Assembly: GCF_002802965.1 (NCBI RefSeq) | Contig: NZ_NXGA01000001.1 | Location: 2,382,932 to 2,446,931, forward strand | Origin: Sporolactobacillus pectinivorans | Lineage (GTDB): Bacteria > Bacillota > Bacilli > Bacillales > Sporolactobacillaceae | Reading direction: 5' to 3' | DNA: 64,000 nt | The notes under the pieces: model-generated | What the model was told of the DNA's origin: nothing | The model's input: only the letters and a program-made list of their open reading frames with translations | Database searches by the model: none | Part shown: piece by piece, positions 17,185 through 26,190 of the stretch | Layout: each line of letters begins with the position of its first letter | Position numbering within the stretch: the first letter of the stretch is position 1 | Made by a program: the position numbers and the translations under genes

Positions 17185-18095
17185 GAACATTTCTCCTTAA
17201 AATTATTTGTTGAAACGTGTGTCATTGACCGGGTAAACATCAGGCAATCCAAATCCATTTCCTCCATTTTTTTAATCCCGGATTCGGGGCCCATTACAAA
17301 GGAAGCCGTTGAGAATGTATCTGCAAGCATCGCAAACGGAGCAATAACCGTGCAGCTTACAAGAGAATCAGGCGATTTACCATTAAATGGATCCAGAAGA
17401 TGGTTCTCATTGGGTAATACTGGACTTGGTCGTTCATAATCACCGGAAGTACAAATTGCCGCATCAGTCAGCTGAACCGTCCCAACCAGTTCATTGCGGC
17501 GCATGGGGTGCCTGATTCCAATCGTCCAGTCCTTACCATTTTCATCATGACCGGAGGCATAAAGGTCTCCTCCCGCATTGATCAAAAAATCTGAATAGCC
17601 GATTGTACGAATCTCTTCGGCCGCCAGATCAATTGCCAGACCCTTTGCTACCCCGCCAAGGTCAATGATCATCGGTTTTTTTAGCAAAATCGAGTGATTC
17701 CGATCATCAAGAATAATATCCCGATAACCGGCGTGATCGTCTTCAATAAAATCGGATGAAACAATATGCCCTGACAAGTAATTTTTATTGAAGCCCCTTC
17801 GCTCAAGTTTTCTGCCGATTGAAGGATCGAATGCACCACCGGTTTCACGAGCGGTTTCAACAGCAAATTTAACAGCAGAGTATAAAATGGGAGAGACAGC
17901 AACTGATCTCCCTGTTTGGCTTGAAAGCTTCATCAGCTCAGTTTCAGGATCGAATCTGGAACAGATGCGCTCTACTTTATAAAATAAAGCGACCCCGCGA
18001 TCAATTGAGTCATCTGTCTTACTTTGGTTTTCGCCGGAAATAATTTTTATTGTTACAAAGGTATCCATACAGATAAAACGTTTATAACTGCTCAT
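17172..18095 (-). CDS. apbE: FAD:protein FMN transferase (ApbE family)
   Basis: Transfers FMN from FAD to Ser/Thr of target proteins. The 307-residue product has the family landmarks: CMDTFVTI at residue 9, FDPSIGRKLE near 95, DLGGVAKGLAID near 148, the Mg-binding TSGDYER near 218 and ADTFSTASFVMG near 262. No lipobox or signal peptide is seen, unlike most extracytoplasmic ApbE proteins. A GGGAGG site lies 15 bases before the ATG, longer than ideal. The natural substrate is the FMN-binding protein just upstream, which carries an ApbE target motif. Confidence 0.88.
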   Translation of the reverse strand: MSSYKRFICMDTFVTIKIISGENQSKTDDSIDRGVALFYKVERICSRFDPETELMKLSSQTGRSVAVSPILYSAVKFAVETARETGGAFDPSIGRKLERRGFNKNYLSGHIVSSDFIEDDHAGYRDIILDDRNHSILLKKPMIIDLGGVAKGLAIDLAAEEIRTIGYSDFLINAGGDLYASGHDENGKDWTIGIRHPMRRNELVGTVQLTDAAICTSGDYERPSPVLPNENHLLDPFNGKSPDSLVSCTVIAPFAMLADTFSTASFVMGPESGIKKMEEMDLDCLMFTRSMTHVSTNNFKEKCSWHD

Positions 18096-18140
18096 AACTC
18101 TTTTGAAGATACCTCCCGGTCACAGCGGACCTTCACGAAT

Positions 18141-18638
18141 TCAGGCCTTTGCCTGACTCAATGCCTGAGTGACAGCCGTGATAAAATTATCGGTGCTTTC
18201 AGTTGCTCCCGACACGTTATCAACATTTGCATTTTGCCTGGAAACCACTTCAGATGGCAGCGGATCAATTAAGCTTTGTGGATACGAAGTCGTGCAATCT
18301 GTAATTTGTACATTAGCTATTTTCCCCTGCTTGATTGTTACACTGACGGATACTGAACCGATTCTGTTCATGCCCTGACCGGAAAAAGTACCGTCTTTAT
18401 ATCCGGATTTGCTCTGAGGTGCTGTGCTGTTTTGTGCCGTGCTTTGCGTGCCTGACGCTTTATTATTTGTACTGCCCTGGCTTGAGCCATTTGACTGCTG
18501 TTGATTTGACTGAACGGCGGTTTGAATAGCTGGTGAAACTGCCACTGCCTTTGGTTCAGTCACAACATATCCTGCAGAATAGGCAAGTCCGATTGTTGCC
18601 GTGCAAAGGGCAATCCACTTCGGGCTAAGCTTTGCCAT
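18141..18638 (-). CDS. Exported FMN-binding-domain protein
   Basis: The 165-residue protein has an N-terminal membrane anchor or signal (WIALCTATIGLAYSAGYVV), a low-complexity Ser/Asn/Gln-rich linker (about 45-80) and a C-terminal FMN_bind domain. The domain contains DNVSGATEST near 142, a clear ApbE flavinylation motif (D-x3-G-A-T), with the Thr as expected FMN attachment site. Extracytosolic electron carrier on a flexible tether is the likely role. AGGAGG precedes the ATG. First gene of the set with apbE and the RnfD-like gene. Confidence 0.85.
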   Translation of the reverse strand: MAKLSPKWIALCTATIGLAYSAGYVVTEPKAVAVSPAIQTAVQSNQQQSNGSSQGSTNNKASGTQSTAQNSTAPQSKSGYKDGTFSGQGMNRIGSVSVSVTIKQGKIANVQITDCTTSYPQSLIDPLPSEVVSRQNANVDNVSGATESTDNFITAVTQALSQAKA

Positions 18639-18712
18639 AAAACAGACCTCCTGTTAATTTGACTTCCAACTCTACATGAAACAGTTTATCGATTGAATCT
18701 GAAAATTTGCTG

Positions 18713-18747
18713 AAAAAAAGTTCCCTCATATTGAGAAAACTTTTTTA
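18713..18747 (-). terminator. Intrinsic terminator
   Basis: Minus-strand AAAAAAGTT ... AACTTTTTTT with inner CTC/GAG pairing, directly after the AI-2E family gene and before the FMN-binding gene. Confidence 0.7.
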
Positions 18748-18777
18748 ATCAAAACATTTGTCTAGCGTCCGAAAGAA

Positions 18778-19854
18778 TTACTTCCTGCGAAGCTGAATCA
18801 GCTGATAGACGCGCGTCACGATCACTTTGCAGACCGCATAAACGGGGATGGCCAGAAGCATGCCGATAATTCCCGCCAGGTTGCCAGCCACGAGCAGAAG
18901 GCAAATAATGGTTAACGGATGAACATCCAGCTTTCTCCCCATGACTAAAGGTGAGATCACGTTTCCCTCAATCTGTTGAACAACCGTGACACCTACAATG
19001 ACATAAACCGCAAGAATAGGATTTTGTATAAAAGCCACAATAACCGCCGGAACAGTTGCAATAAAGGAACCGATAAACGGAATAACATTGGTAAAAAGAA
19101 TGACCAATGCCAGGACAAGCGAATAATTCAGTCCGATAATCAGATACCAGATATAGATGAAAACAAAGTCAAATAAAAGGACAATCATCTGACCCTGGAT
19201 ATAACCGCTCAGCGCCTGATCCATGTCGGTCAGAATTTCTCTGGCTTTCTCCCTGTGTTCAGCGGGAATCAGTTTTATGATCCCATGTGACATCCGCTCC
19301 CCATCTTTTAATAGATAAAAAAGGATAAACGGAACGGTAACGATAATTAACACCGTACCTGTCACGGACTGAATGATGTTCAGAACATTGTTTCCAACTG
19401 AAGTAACCATTGAAGACAAATTTTTTGAAAACCTGCTTGTAAAGTCCATATACGAAATGCCGTTTAGATTTAACTTTGTGAATAGTTCACTGTTCTGAAA
19501 ATTATTCAGCTGGTAACTAAGCTGATTGATCAGTCCGGGCATACTGTTAACCAGCGATAAAAACTGGCTGTAGAGCATCGGCCCGAACCAAAAAGCAAGA
19601 AATACAAAAAAACCGATGGCAAACAGATAAATGATAAGGATTGCAATAACCTTTGGTATTTTAAACCTGACAAGCCCCCTGACCAGGGGACGCAAAAGAT
19701 AATACAGCAGCCCGGAAATAATCAGTGGAGCTGCAAGCGAAGTAAAAAGGACGCCAATTGGACTAAGTATAAAAGTCAGTTTTGAAGCGACCAACAAGAT
19801 GACAAAAACTATAAGAAGCCAAACGGCAAAACGAAAATATCTTGATTTCGGCAT
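18778..19854 (-). CDS. AI-2E family transporter (YtvI/YrrI/PerM type)
   Basis: Membrane protein of 358 residues with about eight hydrophobic segments and the family core GLNYSLVLALVILFTNVIPF near 240 followed by IEGNVISPLVMGRKLDVHPL near 300. Relatives include putative AI-2 exporters, Na+/H+ antiporters and permeases, so the substrate is uncertain. ATG 19854 has AGGGGAA upstream; the TTG nine codons earlier lacks a site. Monocistronic. Confidence 0.85.
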   Translation of the reverse strand: MPKSRYFRFAVWLLIVFVILLVASKLTFILSPIGVLFTSLAAPLIISGLLYYLLRPLVRGLVRFKIPKVIAILIIYLFAIGFFVFLAFWFGPMLYSQFLSLVNSMPGLINQLSYQLNNFQNSELFTKLNLNGISYMDFTSRFSKNLSSMVTSVGNNVLNIIQSVTGTVLIIVTVPFILFYLLKDGERMSHGIIKLIPAEHREKAREILTDMDQALSGYIQGQMIVLLFDFVFIYIWYLIIGLNYSLVLALVILFTNVIPFIGSFIATVPAVIVAFIQNPILAVYVIVGVTVVQQIEGNVISPLVMGRKLDVHPLTIICLLLVAGNLAGIIGMLLAIPVYAVCKVIVTRVYQLIQLRRK

Positions 19855-20145
19855 AACAATTCCCCTTAATGACGGATACAAAATCTAAATCTGCTTAACA
19901 AATTTTGTATTATATAGTACCCTACCAATTATCTTACAACATTGTAACCTATTTTCCTTAAATTAATCCAAAAAAGAAAATAGTGACTTTCTAAAAAATG
20001 ATAGATAAAGTTCGATATTTTGCGCCACACCATTATCTAGCGACAGTGCTCCAGGATCAATACTCTTAAAGCCCTCTCTGGCGGGTTGATCGGCCGTTTT
20101 TTAAAAGTTGTCCCTCTTGCCTGTCACTCAACTTTTCTGCTGCCA

Positions 20146-20928
20146 TTATTTTAGATTCATCCAATGCTCTGTTAGTTTTTCTACAGCGCGCGGCCACAGT
20201 TGATAAAGCCGGGCACCCGTGCCCATGTACCACGGCAAATTGACTTCTCTCTTTTTTTTCTTGACCGCTTTAATGATGCAACGGGCTACAAAACTTGAGT
20301 CAAGCATGAAGCGTGCTACATTTGCAGAATAGTTCCCGTCCGGATCCGCAATCTGAAAGAAAGGCGTACGGATCGGTCCGGGATTAATAACCGTGACAAA
20401 AATGCCATGTTTCTTTGTTTCAAGTCTTAATCCATTCGAGAACCCGATCACCGCATGTTTTGTCGCGGAATAAACGGCGGATTTCGGTGTAGATATTTTC
20501 CCGGCAATTGATGCTACGTTAACGATATGACCACCCTTCTGACTGATCATCTGCGGAAGAACCGCCTGAACACATGCAATAAGCCCGACAACATTCACGT
20601 CGAACATGCCCTTTATGTCACCGATCTTCGTTGACGCGGCATATTCAAATTTACCAAATCCCGCGCAGTTGATCAGCAGGTCAATCTTTCCGAACCGGGT
20701 TATTATTCTCTCGAATGTATCGGCAATCTGATCGGTGTTGCTGACATCGAGAACATAATAATCGGCCTGTCGATTCCGTTTTTCAATCTCCGCCTTAAGC
20801 GCTGCAAGTTTTTCACGGCTTCTCGCCAGCAAAATCGTTCTGGCTCCTTCCTCCGCAAACAATAATGCCGTTTCCCATCCAACGCCGCTCGATGCCCCGG
20901 TGATGACGGCAACTCTATCTTTAAACAT
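20146..20928 (-). CDS. yqjQ: Short-chain dehydrogenase/reductase (YqjQ-like)
   Basis: Classical SDR of 260 residues: cofactor motif TGASSGVG at residue 12, NCAG near 89, Ser139 region NVASIAG and catalytic YSATK near 156. Arg residues after the second strand (LLARSREKL) suggest NADP(H). Substrate unknown. It matches B. subtilis YqjQ in length and in lying near rnz, dinB and yqjE. ATG 20928 has AAGGGG nine bases before it. Confidence 0.85.
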   Translation of the reverse strand: MFKDRVAVITGASSGVGWETALLFAEEGARTILLARSREKLAALKAEIEKRNRQADYYVLDVSNTDQIADTFERIITRFGKIDLLINCAGFGKFEYAASTKIGDIKGMFDVNVVGLIACVQAVLPQMISQKGGHIVNVASIAGKISTPKSAVYSATKHAVIGFSNGLRLETKKHGIFVTVINPGPIRTPFFQIADPDGNYSANVARFMLDSSFVARCIIKAVKKKKREVNLPWYMGTGARLYQLWPRAVEKLTEHWMNLK

Positions 20929-21107
20929 CTTTCCATACCCCTTCTCTGTTATTTTGTCCAATTCTATAAGAAAGCACTGCTAAAATGATGTCACAGGCCA
21001 TTTTAAATGACTAATAAATTTCTTTTTAAAAAATTTGTTAAAAATTGTACAAAATATTACTATCTGGAAAGGCTTTCAAAAATAAAAGAATATTTTTAAT
21101 ATTATGT

Positions 21108-21124
21108 TGTAACTTTTACTAACA
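21108..21124. promoter_or_regulatory. GlnR/TnrA box upstream of the ammonium transporter
   Basis: TGTAACTTTTACTAACA matches TGTNA-N7-TNACA at every fixed position. A TATAAT lies nine bases downstream (21133-21138), so the box covers the -35 region, a position that fits repression by GlnR under nitrogen excess better than TnrA activation. Confidence 0.8.
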
Positions 21125-21172
21125 TGTTATGTTATAATTACTCCATACTAAATGAGGGGAGCATTGGTAAAC

Positions 21173-22423
21173 ATGAAAGTCGTTGTCAATCCTTATGAAT
21201 TATGGGTCTTTATTGCAGCAATCTTAGTTATTTTAATGCAGTCCGGTTTTGCTTTTCTGGAAGCCGGATCGCTGCGCAGCAAGAATGCAGGCCATATAAC
21301 TGGAAAGCAAATTATTACTCTGGCTATTGCGTCTCTCGCTTACTGGGCATTCGGATACGGAATAGCTTTTGGTAACGGAAATCCTTTTATTGGTTTCTCG
21401 GATTTTTTCCTGAGCGGTGTACCAACCGGTACCGATTCCGTTTCCTTTATGTTCCAGCTCGCTTTTGCGGCAGTTTCACTTGCCATTGCCTGGGGTGGTT
21501 TTGCAGAACGCGGTAAGTTGCCTGTTTACTTCATCTTTGGTGTTATTTTCGTCGCATTTATCTATCCGGTCGTTGGCCACTGGGTATGGAACGCCGGGGG
21601 CTGGCTTGCAAAATTGGGCATGCAGGATTTTGCAGGTTCAACAGTCGTCCACTTGCAAGGTGCGACAGCAGCACTGGTGGGCACTCTCCTTCTCGGACCA
21701 AGAATTGGAAAATTCACGAACAAAAAACCGAATGCCATTCCCGCACACAGTATTCCTTACGTTTATCTTGGCACTTTTATTCTTTGGATCGGCTGGTTCG
21801 GTTTTAACGCCGGAAGTATTGCTTCCACAGTCGGGCAACCTGAATTTTATGGCTATGTTGCTTTGACAACGAATCTCGCCGCAGCAGCCGGTGCGCTGGG
21901 CGCACTCTTTACTGCCATGATTCTCTCGAAAAAGGCAGATGTCGGCGCAATGTGCAATGGTGTTCTGGCAGCTCTTGTTGCCATCACGGCCTCCTGTGCT
22001 TTCGTCGAACCATGGGGTGCAATTGTCATTGGTGCCGTAGCCGGATCCTTTACTTACTGGACTTCGATCTTCTTTGAAAATAAGGGGCTTGATGATCCAA
22101 TCTACGCTTTCTCAGTACATGGTATTTCAGGTATGATCGGAACACTTTCAACCGGCTTTCTCGCTGCGCCAGCACTTGTTAAGATTGTTGGTGTCGGCCA
22201 ACCGGGGCTGTTCTACGGCGGCGGTTTCCATCAATTAGGCGTGCAGGCTTTGGGCGTTGTTTCAGCATTCGTATTCGTTGCTGTCACTTCGTTGATTGTT
22301 CTCGGAATTATTAAAGCAACAATCGGTCTTCGCATTACTCCAGAAGAAGAGAAGGCAGGTCTGGATATTAGCGAACACGGAGCTTATGGTTACGGTGAAA
22401 CTTCCGGTGAAACCGTAAAATAA
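21173..22423 (+). CDS. amtB: Ammonium transporter (Amt/NrgA)
   Basis: Ammonium channel of the Amt/Rh family, 416 residues, about 11 membrane helices. Pore features: VVHLQGATAALVG near 163 and VHGISGMIGT near 312 provide the twin histidines, and FAFLEAG near 28 the recruitment region. The preferred ATG follows GGGGAG; upstream Met/Leu codons in the same frame are closer to the site but too close. Unlike B. subtilis nrgAB, no PII (glnK) gene follows. Controlled by the GlnR/TnrA box just upstream. Confidence 0.93.
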   Translation: MKVVVNPYELWVFIAAILVILMQSGFAFLEAGSLRSKNAGHITGKQIITLAIASLAYWAFGYGIAFGNGNPFIGFSDFFLSGVPTGTDSVSFMFQLAFAAVSLAIAWGGFAERGKLPVYFIFGVIFVAFIYPVVGHWVWNAGGWLAKLGMQDFAGSTVVHLQGATAALVGTLLLGPRIGKFTNKKPNAIPAHSIPYVYLGTFILWIGWFGFNAGSIASTVGQPEFYGYVALTTNLAAAAGALGALFTAMILSKKADVGAMCNGVLAALVAITASCAFVEPWGAIVIGAVAGSFTYWTSIFFENKGLDDPIYAFSVHGISGMIGTLSTGFLAAPALVKIVGVGQPGLFYGGGFHQLGVQALGVVSAFVFVAVTSLIVLGIIKATIGLRITPEEEKAGLDISEHGAYGYGETSGETVK

Positions 22424-22435
22424 GACTTGCATTTC

Positions 22436-22468
22436 AAAAAAGATTCCTCATTTCGGGGAATCTTTTTT
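22436..22468 (+). terminator. Intrinsic terminator after amtB
   Basis: AAAAAAGATTCC and GGGGAATCTTTTTT flank a short loop; T tract on the plus strand, A tract gives some function for the convergent rnz gene. Confidence 0.85.
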
Positions 22469-22480
22469 GTTTGGATTTTT

Positions 22481-23413
22481 TCACCGATGCGGCCGCATTA
22501 AATGATAGATAGAGAAATCGCTCGCCAGATAGCTTGCCGGAAAAACTTTCCTGGCCTCCGTAAGCAATGCCTGCTGATCCGTCCTCTGGTATCTTGAACT
22601 GAGGTGGGTCAGAATCAGTTTTTGGGCGTGTGCCTTTTTTGCTACGGTTGCAGCCTGAGCAGAAGTCGAATGATGATAGGCATTTGCCAAAGTTGCGGCA
22701 TCACTGCGAAAAGTCGATTCATGAACAAGGAAATCCGCATGATCGGCGAGTCTCACTGCTGCAGCGCAGGGACGTGTATCACCGATAATGGCAATTCTTC
22801 TCCCCTTCTTTTTTTCGCTTAAAAAATCTGCACTCTCAAGTTGCCGTCCATCGGGAAGATTTACAAATTCTTTTAATTTGAAATCGCCATAAATCGGTCC
22901 CGGCTCTACACCATTGTTCCGAAGTTTATCGACAAGCAATTCACCTGGAAGATCTCTTTCGGTAATCCTGTAACCAAAACTCTGTATTCCATGATCCAGC
23001 TCATCTGCTTCGACCTGAAAATGATCATTTTCATAGACAAGGCCGGGCTGCCCGATTTCCTTCACGGCTATCGGATAGTGAAGATGTGTCCCGGACAGGC
23101 GCAGCGAAGTCTCTACGTACTCCTTAAGGCCGACCGGTCCGATGAGCGTCAGCAGATTTTCAGCTCCCTGAAATGAGCGGCTGCCTAATATACCAGGCAG
23201 CCCGAAAAGATGATCTCCATGAAGATGTGTAACGAAGATCACCGTTAGCTTTGTCAGTCTGACCGCTGTATATAATATTTGCCGCTGTGTACCTTCTCCG
23301 CAGTCAAACAGCCACAAATCGCCATCGTATTCCGGAAAACCGATTGCAAGCGATGTGACATTTCTTTCTTTTGCAGGCATCCCTGCACCCGTCCCGAGAA
23401 AAGTAAAATCCAT
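22481..23413 (-). CDS. rnz: Ribonuclease Z
   Basis: tRNA 3'-processing endonuclease of the metallo-beta-lactamase fold, 310 residues. Zinc ligands are in THLHGDHLFGLPG near 62 (HxHxDH), with IGDTRP near 210 and HESTF near 230 and the final HLSSRY near 267. The exosite segment between about 150 and 200 is typical of RNase Z. ATG 23413 follows GGGTGG at seven bases. Adjacent to dinB and yqjE as in B. subtilis (yqjK). Confidence 0.94.
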   Translation of the reverse strand: MDFTFLGTGAGMPAKERNVTSLAIGFPEYDGDLWLFDCGEGTQRQILYTAVRLTKLTVIFVTHLHGDHLFGLPGILGSRSFQGAENLLTLIGPVGLKEYVETSLRLSGTHLHYPIAVKEIGQPGLVYENDHFQVEADELDHGIQSFGYRITERDLPGELLVDKLRNNGVEPGPIYGDFKLKEFVNLPDGRQLESADFLSEKKKGRRIAIIGDTRPCAAAVRLADHADFLVHESTFRSDAATLANAYHHSTSAQAATVAKKAHAQKLILTHLSSRYQRTDQQALLTEARKVFPASYLASDFSIYHLMRPHR

Positions 23414-23451
23414 ACTCAATCCACCCTTTACTAAACCATAGCGTTGTTGTT

Positions 23452-24681
23452 CTATTTTTTTCTTTTATTTTCTGATGACTTGATACGTCTGTCTTCAAAC
23501 AAGATAGCCGCAGGTTTCAAAGCCCCATCTCCAAATTTTTCATTAACCTGATCGACAAGTTTAATCAGTGATTCTTTCGCTGCGTCCTGTTCATAAGAAA
23601 ACAGATCCAGTTGTTTGGTTGAAGCACCGACAGGCTGAAATGCAGACAGAGTAATGCCTAGCAAGCGCACTGCTTTTCCGCTCCACTGTTTTCGGAAAAC
23701 GTTCAACGCGTAACTCTTAATTTCTTCTTTTCTGCAAAATGGCTGAACCGTTGATAAACGGCGTGTCACTGTTTCCCAGTTCTGATAACGGATCATCACT
23801 GTCAATTCATAGCTGACGACGTGTTCCCTTCTGATCTTTTGAGCAAGTTTCTCTGATAAGCTGTCAAGAGTACTGGAAATGACAGCTATAGACTTGGAGT
23901 CTCTTGACAGTGTCACCGAATGCCCGATACTTTTATAACTTTCCCATGCATCCGGATCCACCGGACGGTCATCAATTCCATTAGCATGCTGATACAATCT
24001 CTGTCCGGAAATACCGAAACGTGCTGCAATCCTCTTTGAATCATATTGAGCCAGATCACCAATCGTCGCTATTCCCAATGCTTTCATCTGTTCTTCCGTT
24101 TTCGGGCCGATGCCATGCATGCGGCCGATCGGCATCGGCCACATTATCTCGGGCAGCTCGCGTTTCCTGAGTATTGTAATTCCGAGCGGCTTTTTCATAT
24201 TGGAAGCCATTTTTGCCAGAAACTTATTTGGAGCAATGCCGACACTGCAGGGCAGCCGAAAATGCTGCATGATTTGTTCCTGAACGTCTTTGGCAAGTTC
24301 CGCTGCCGGTATTCCATTCATTTCATCAGTCATGTCCAAATACCCTTCATCAATCGAGGCTTTTTCAACAAGCGGTGTATATTGGCCAAGTAATTGAAAA
24401 AGCCTTTCGGATATGGCGCGATACTGTACAAAATCAGGATGCTTGACAATCAGTTGTGGGCATTTTTTCTTTGCTTCCTGCACAGTCATCGTCGTCCGCA
24501 CGCCCATTTTTCTCGCTTCGTAGCTGCTTGTCACAACAATGCCGTGCCGTTCTTCGGGCTTTCCAGCAATGGCAAGCGGTTTCCCCCTCCATTCCGGATG
24601 CAAAGCAATCTCAACGGAAGCATAGAAGCTATTCATATCGATATGAAAAATGATACGCGGCTTTTTATGTGTTTCTTCCAT
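23452..24681 (-). CDS. dinB: DNA polymerase IV (Y family)
   Basis: Translesion DNA polymerase of 409 residues. Catalytic carboxylates: FHIDMNSFYASVE near 13 and KASIDEGYLDMTD near 105 (SIDE). The helix-hairpin-helix thumb (GIGPKTEEQMKALGI) and little-finger domain follow. A clamp-binding motif is likely in QLDLFSYEQD near 370. ATG 24681 has AAGGTG six bases upstream. Neighbours rnz and yqjE reproduce the B. subtilis polY1 locus. Confidence 0.92.
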   Translation of the reverse strand: MEETHKKPRIIFHIDMNSFYASVEIALHPEWRGKPLAIAGKPEERHGIVVTSSYEARKMGVRTTMTVQEAKKKCPQLIVKHPDFVQYRAISERLFQLLGQYTPLVEKASIDEGYLDMTDEMNGIPAAELAKDVQEQIMQHFRLPCSVGIAPNKFLAKMASNMKKPLGITILRKRELPEIMWPMPIGRMHGIGPKTEEQMKALGIATIGDLAQYDSKRIAARFGISGQRLYQHANGIDDRPVDPDAWESYKSIGHSVTLSRDSKSIAVISSTLDSLSEKLAQKIRREHVVSYELTVMIRYQNWETVTRRLSTVQPFCRKEEIKSYALNVFRKQWSGKAVRLLGITLSAFQPVGASTKQLDLFSYEQDAAKESLIKLVDQVNEKFGDGALKPAAILFEDRRIKSSENKRKK

Positions 24682-24724
24682 CGCTGTCACCTTGTCCTAA
24701 ATAAATTCCGTTCATTTCCCGTCA

Positions 24725-25837
24725 TCATTTTGCCTGATTAATCAGAGAAAGCACAAGTTCACTTGTCTTTATAAGCTCTTCAACAGCTATTCTTTCCTTA
24801 GTCGTATGTATTTTCTCATATCCGACACCAAGGTTTATAACCTGGATGCCCTTCCCATTGATCACATTTGCATCGCTTCCACCGCCGCTGCTCAGCAGCT
24901 TTGGTGTTCTACCGACAGCTTCCACGGCTGACATTGCCAGTTGAACGATCCGATCTTCCGGATTGAATCGATAACCGGGATACATAAATTTCAGTTCGAC
25001 ATCCGCATGTCCGCCCATTTCTGAAGCAGTCTGTTCAAAAGCTTCTTTCATCAGCCTTGTCTGCCGGTCTATTTTTGACTTAACCAGTGATCGTGCTTCG
25101 GCCAAAATACGGACATTATCGCAAACAATATTTGTTGCTTTCCCGCCTTCAAAACGGCCAATGTTCGCCGTTGTGTCTTCATCAATTCTTCCAAGAGGCA
25201 TCCGGGCGATAGCTTTAGCTGCCATCGTGATTGCGGATATCCCTTTCTCCGGTGCAATGCCGGCATGGGCGGTTTTGCCGAACAAATCAATCTTGAGTTT
25301 AGTCTGATAGGGAGCAGCAATGATAATGTCCCCGACAGGGCCATCACTGTCCAGTTCAAACCCATAATCTGCTTTAATCAAACGGGTATCCAGAGCTTTT
25401 GCTCCTAACAGTCCCGATTCTTCACCTACCGTAACGATAACCTGCAAATCAGCATGTTGCCTATGTTCTTCTTTAATAACGCTGAATGCTTCAATCAGGG
25501 CAGAAAGGCCGGCCTTATCATCAGATCCGAGGATCGTCGAACCGTCTGAAACGATGCATCCGTCTTTCAGGGATGGATGAATATTCTTTCCGGGAAAAAC
25601 GGTATCCATATGAGAACCGAAAAAAATCGGTGTGCCTTCAGCATTTCCTGGCAGCGTGCATACAAGATTATTTGCTCCGTGCCCTGTTTTGATTTTTGCC
25701 TCGTCTTCCTTAACTTCAAAGCCGAGTTCCGTGAATTTTTTTTTCAAGACTTCTGAAATGCCGCCCTCATCCCCGGTTTCAGAATCTACCTTCACTAATT
25801 TAAAGAGTGTGTCTACGAGCCTGTCGTTATTAAGCAA
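24725..25837 (-). CDS. yqjE: M20-family peptidase (YqjE, tripeptidase T-like)
   Basis: Zinc-dependent exopeptidase of 370 residues resembling peptidase T. Metal ligands: FFGSHMDTVFPG near 72 (H, D), ILGSDDKAGL near 105, GEESGLLGA near 142 and ELDSDGP near 167. The TTG at 25837 has AGGTGG six bases upstream and gives the family start (M-L-N-N-D-R-L-V); the TTG eight codons earlier has no such site. Adjacent to dinB and, upstream, to the tiny prli42 gene on the other strand. Confidence 0.88.
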   Translation of the reverse strand: MLNNDRLVDTLFKLVKVDSETGDEGGISEVLKKKFTELGFEVKEDEAKIKTGHGANNLVCTLPGNAEGTPIFFGSHMDTVFPGKNIHPSLKDGCIVSDGSTILGSDDKAGLSALIEAFSVIKEEHRQHADLQVIVTVGEESGLLGAKALDTRLIKADYGFELDSDGPVGDIIIAAPYQTKLKIDLFGKTAHAGIAPEKGISAITMAAKAIARMPLGRIDEDTTANIGRFEGGKATNIVCDNVRILAEARSLVKSKIDRQTRLMKEAFEQTASEMGGHADVELKFMYPGYRFNPEDRIVQLAMSAVEAVGRTPKLLSSGGGSDANVINGKGIQVINLGVGYEKIHTTKERIAVEELIKTSELVLSLINQAK

Positions 25838-26022
25838 TCCCGTCCACCTGTTTCTAAGCAAAATAAATGCCTATCATTTTAAACTTTATTCATACTTATT
25901 TTATCATAATGCTCCGCGATATTCAGTGGTTGAAAAGAGCTCAAAGGAACGTATATAATTTATAAAAGTAGTCATTGAAAAGTCAAACAAGCAATATGAT
26001 GCGGAAGGAGATTCGTTCTGCC

Positions 26023-26127
26023 TTGCCAAAGAAACTGTTCAAAATCGTTATTTATTTGATGATTGCTGCGCTTGTCCTCTCCACGGTTGGCGGCTTAATT
26101 GCAGCTGCAGTCGGAGCCGCTGGCTAA
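26023..26127 (+). CDS. prli42: Stressosome-associated membrane miniprotein Prli42
   Basis: A 34-residue peptide starting at TTG 26023, with lysines at 3, 4 and 7 followed by the hydrophobic run IVIYLMIAALVLSTVGG. This matches Prli42, the conserved Bacillota miniprotein that tethers the stressosome (RsbR) to the membrane in Listeria. A GGAAGGAG site lies 12 bases upstream, somewhat far. In other Bacillales this gene is also found beside yqjE-like genes as far as I recall. Too short for usual gene finders. Confidence 0.7.
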   Translation: MPKKLFKIVIYLMIAALVLSTVGGLIAAAVGAAG

Positions 26128-26156
26128 GAAAAGCCGCAATTTTACTTGAAATAAAC

Positions 26157-26190
26157 GAAAAAAGCCATGGATTCAACTGATCATGGCTTT
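26157..26190. terminator. Terminator overlapping the histidine kinase stop
   Basis: AAAGCCATG pairs with CATGGCTTT; the A tract at 26157-26163 gives a T tract for the minus-strand kinase gene, whose stop codon lies inside the hairpin. The prli42 gene ends 30 bases to the left. Confidence 0.7.
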
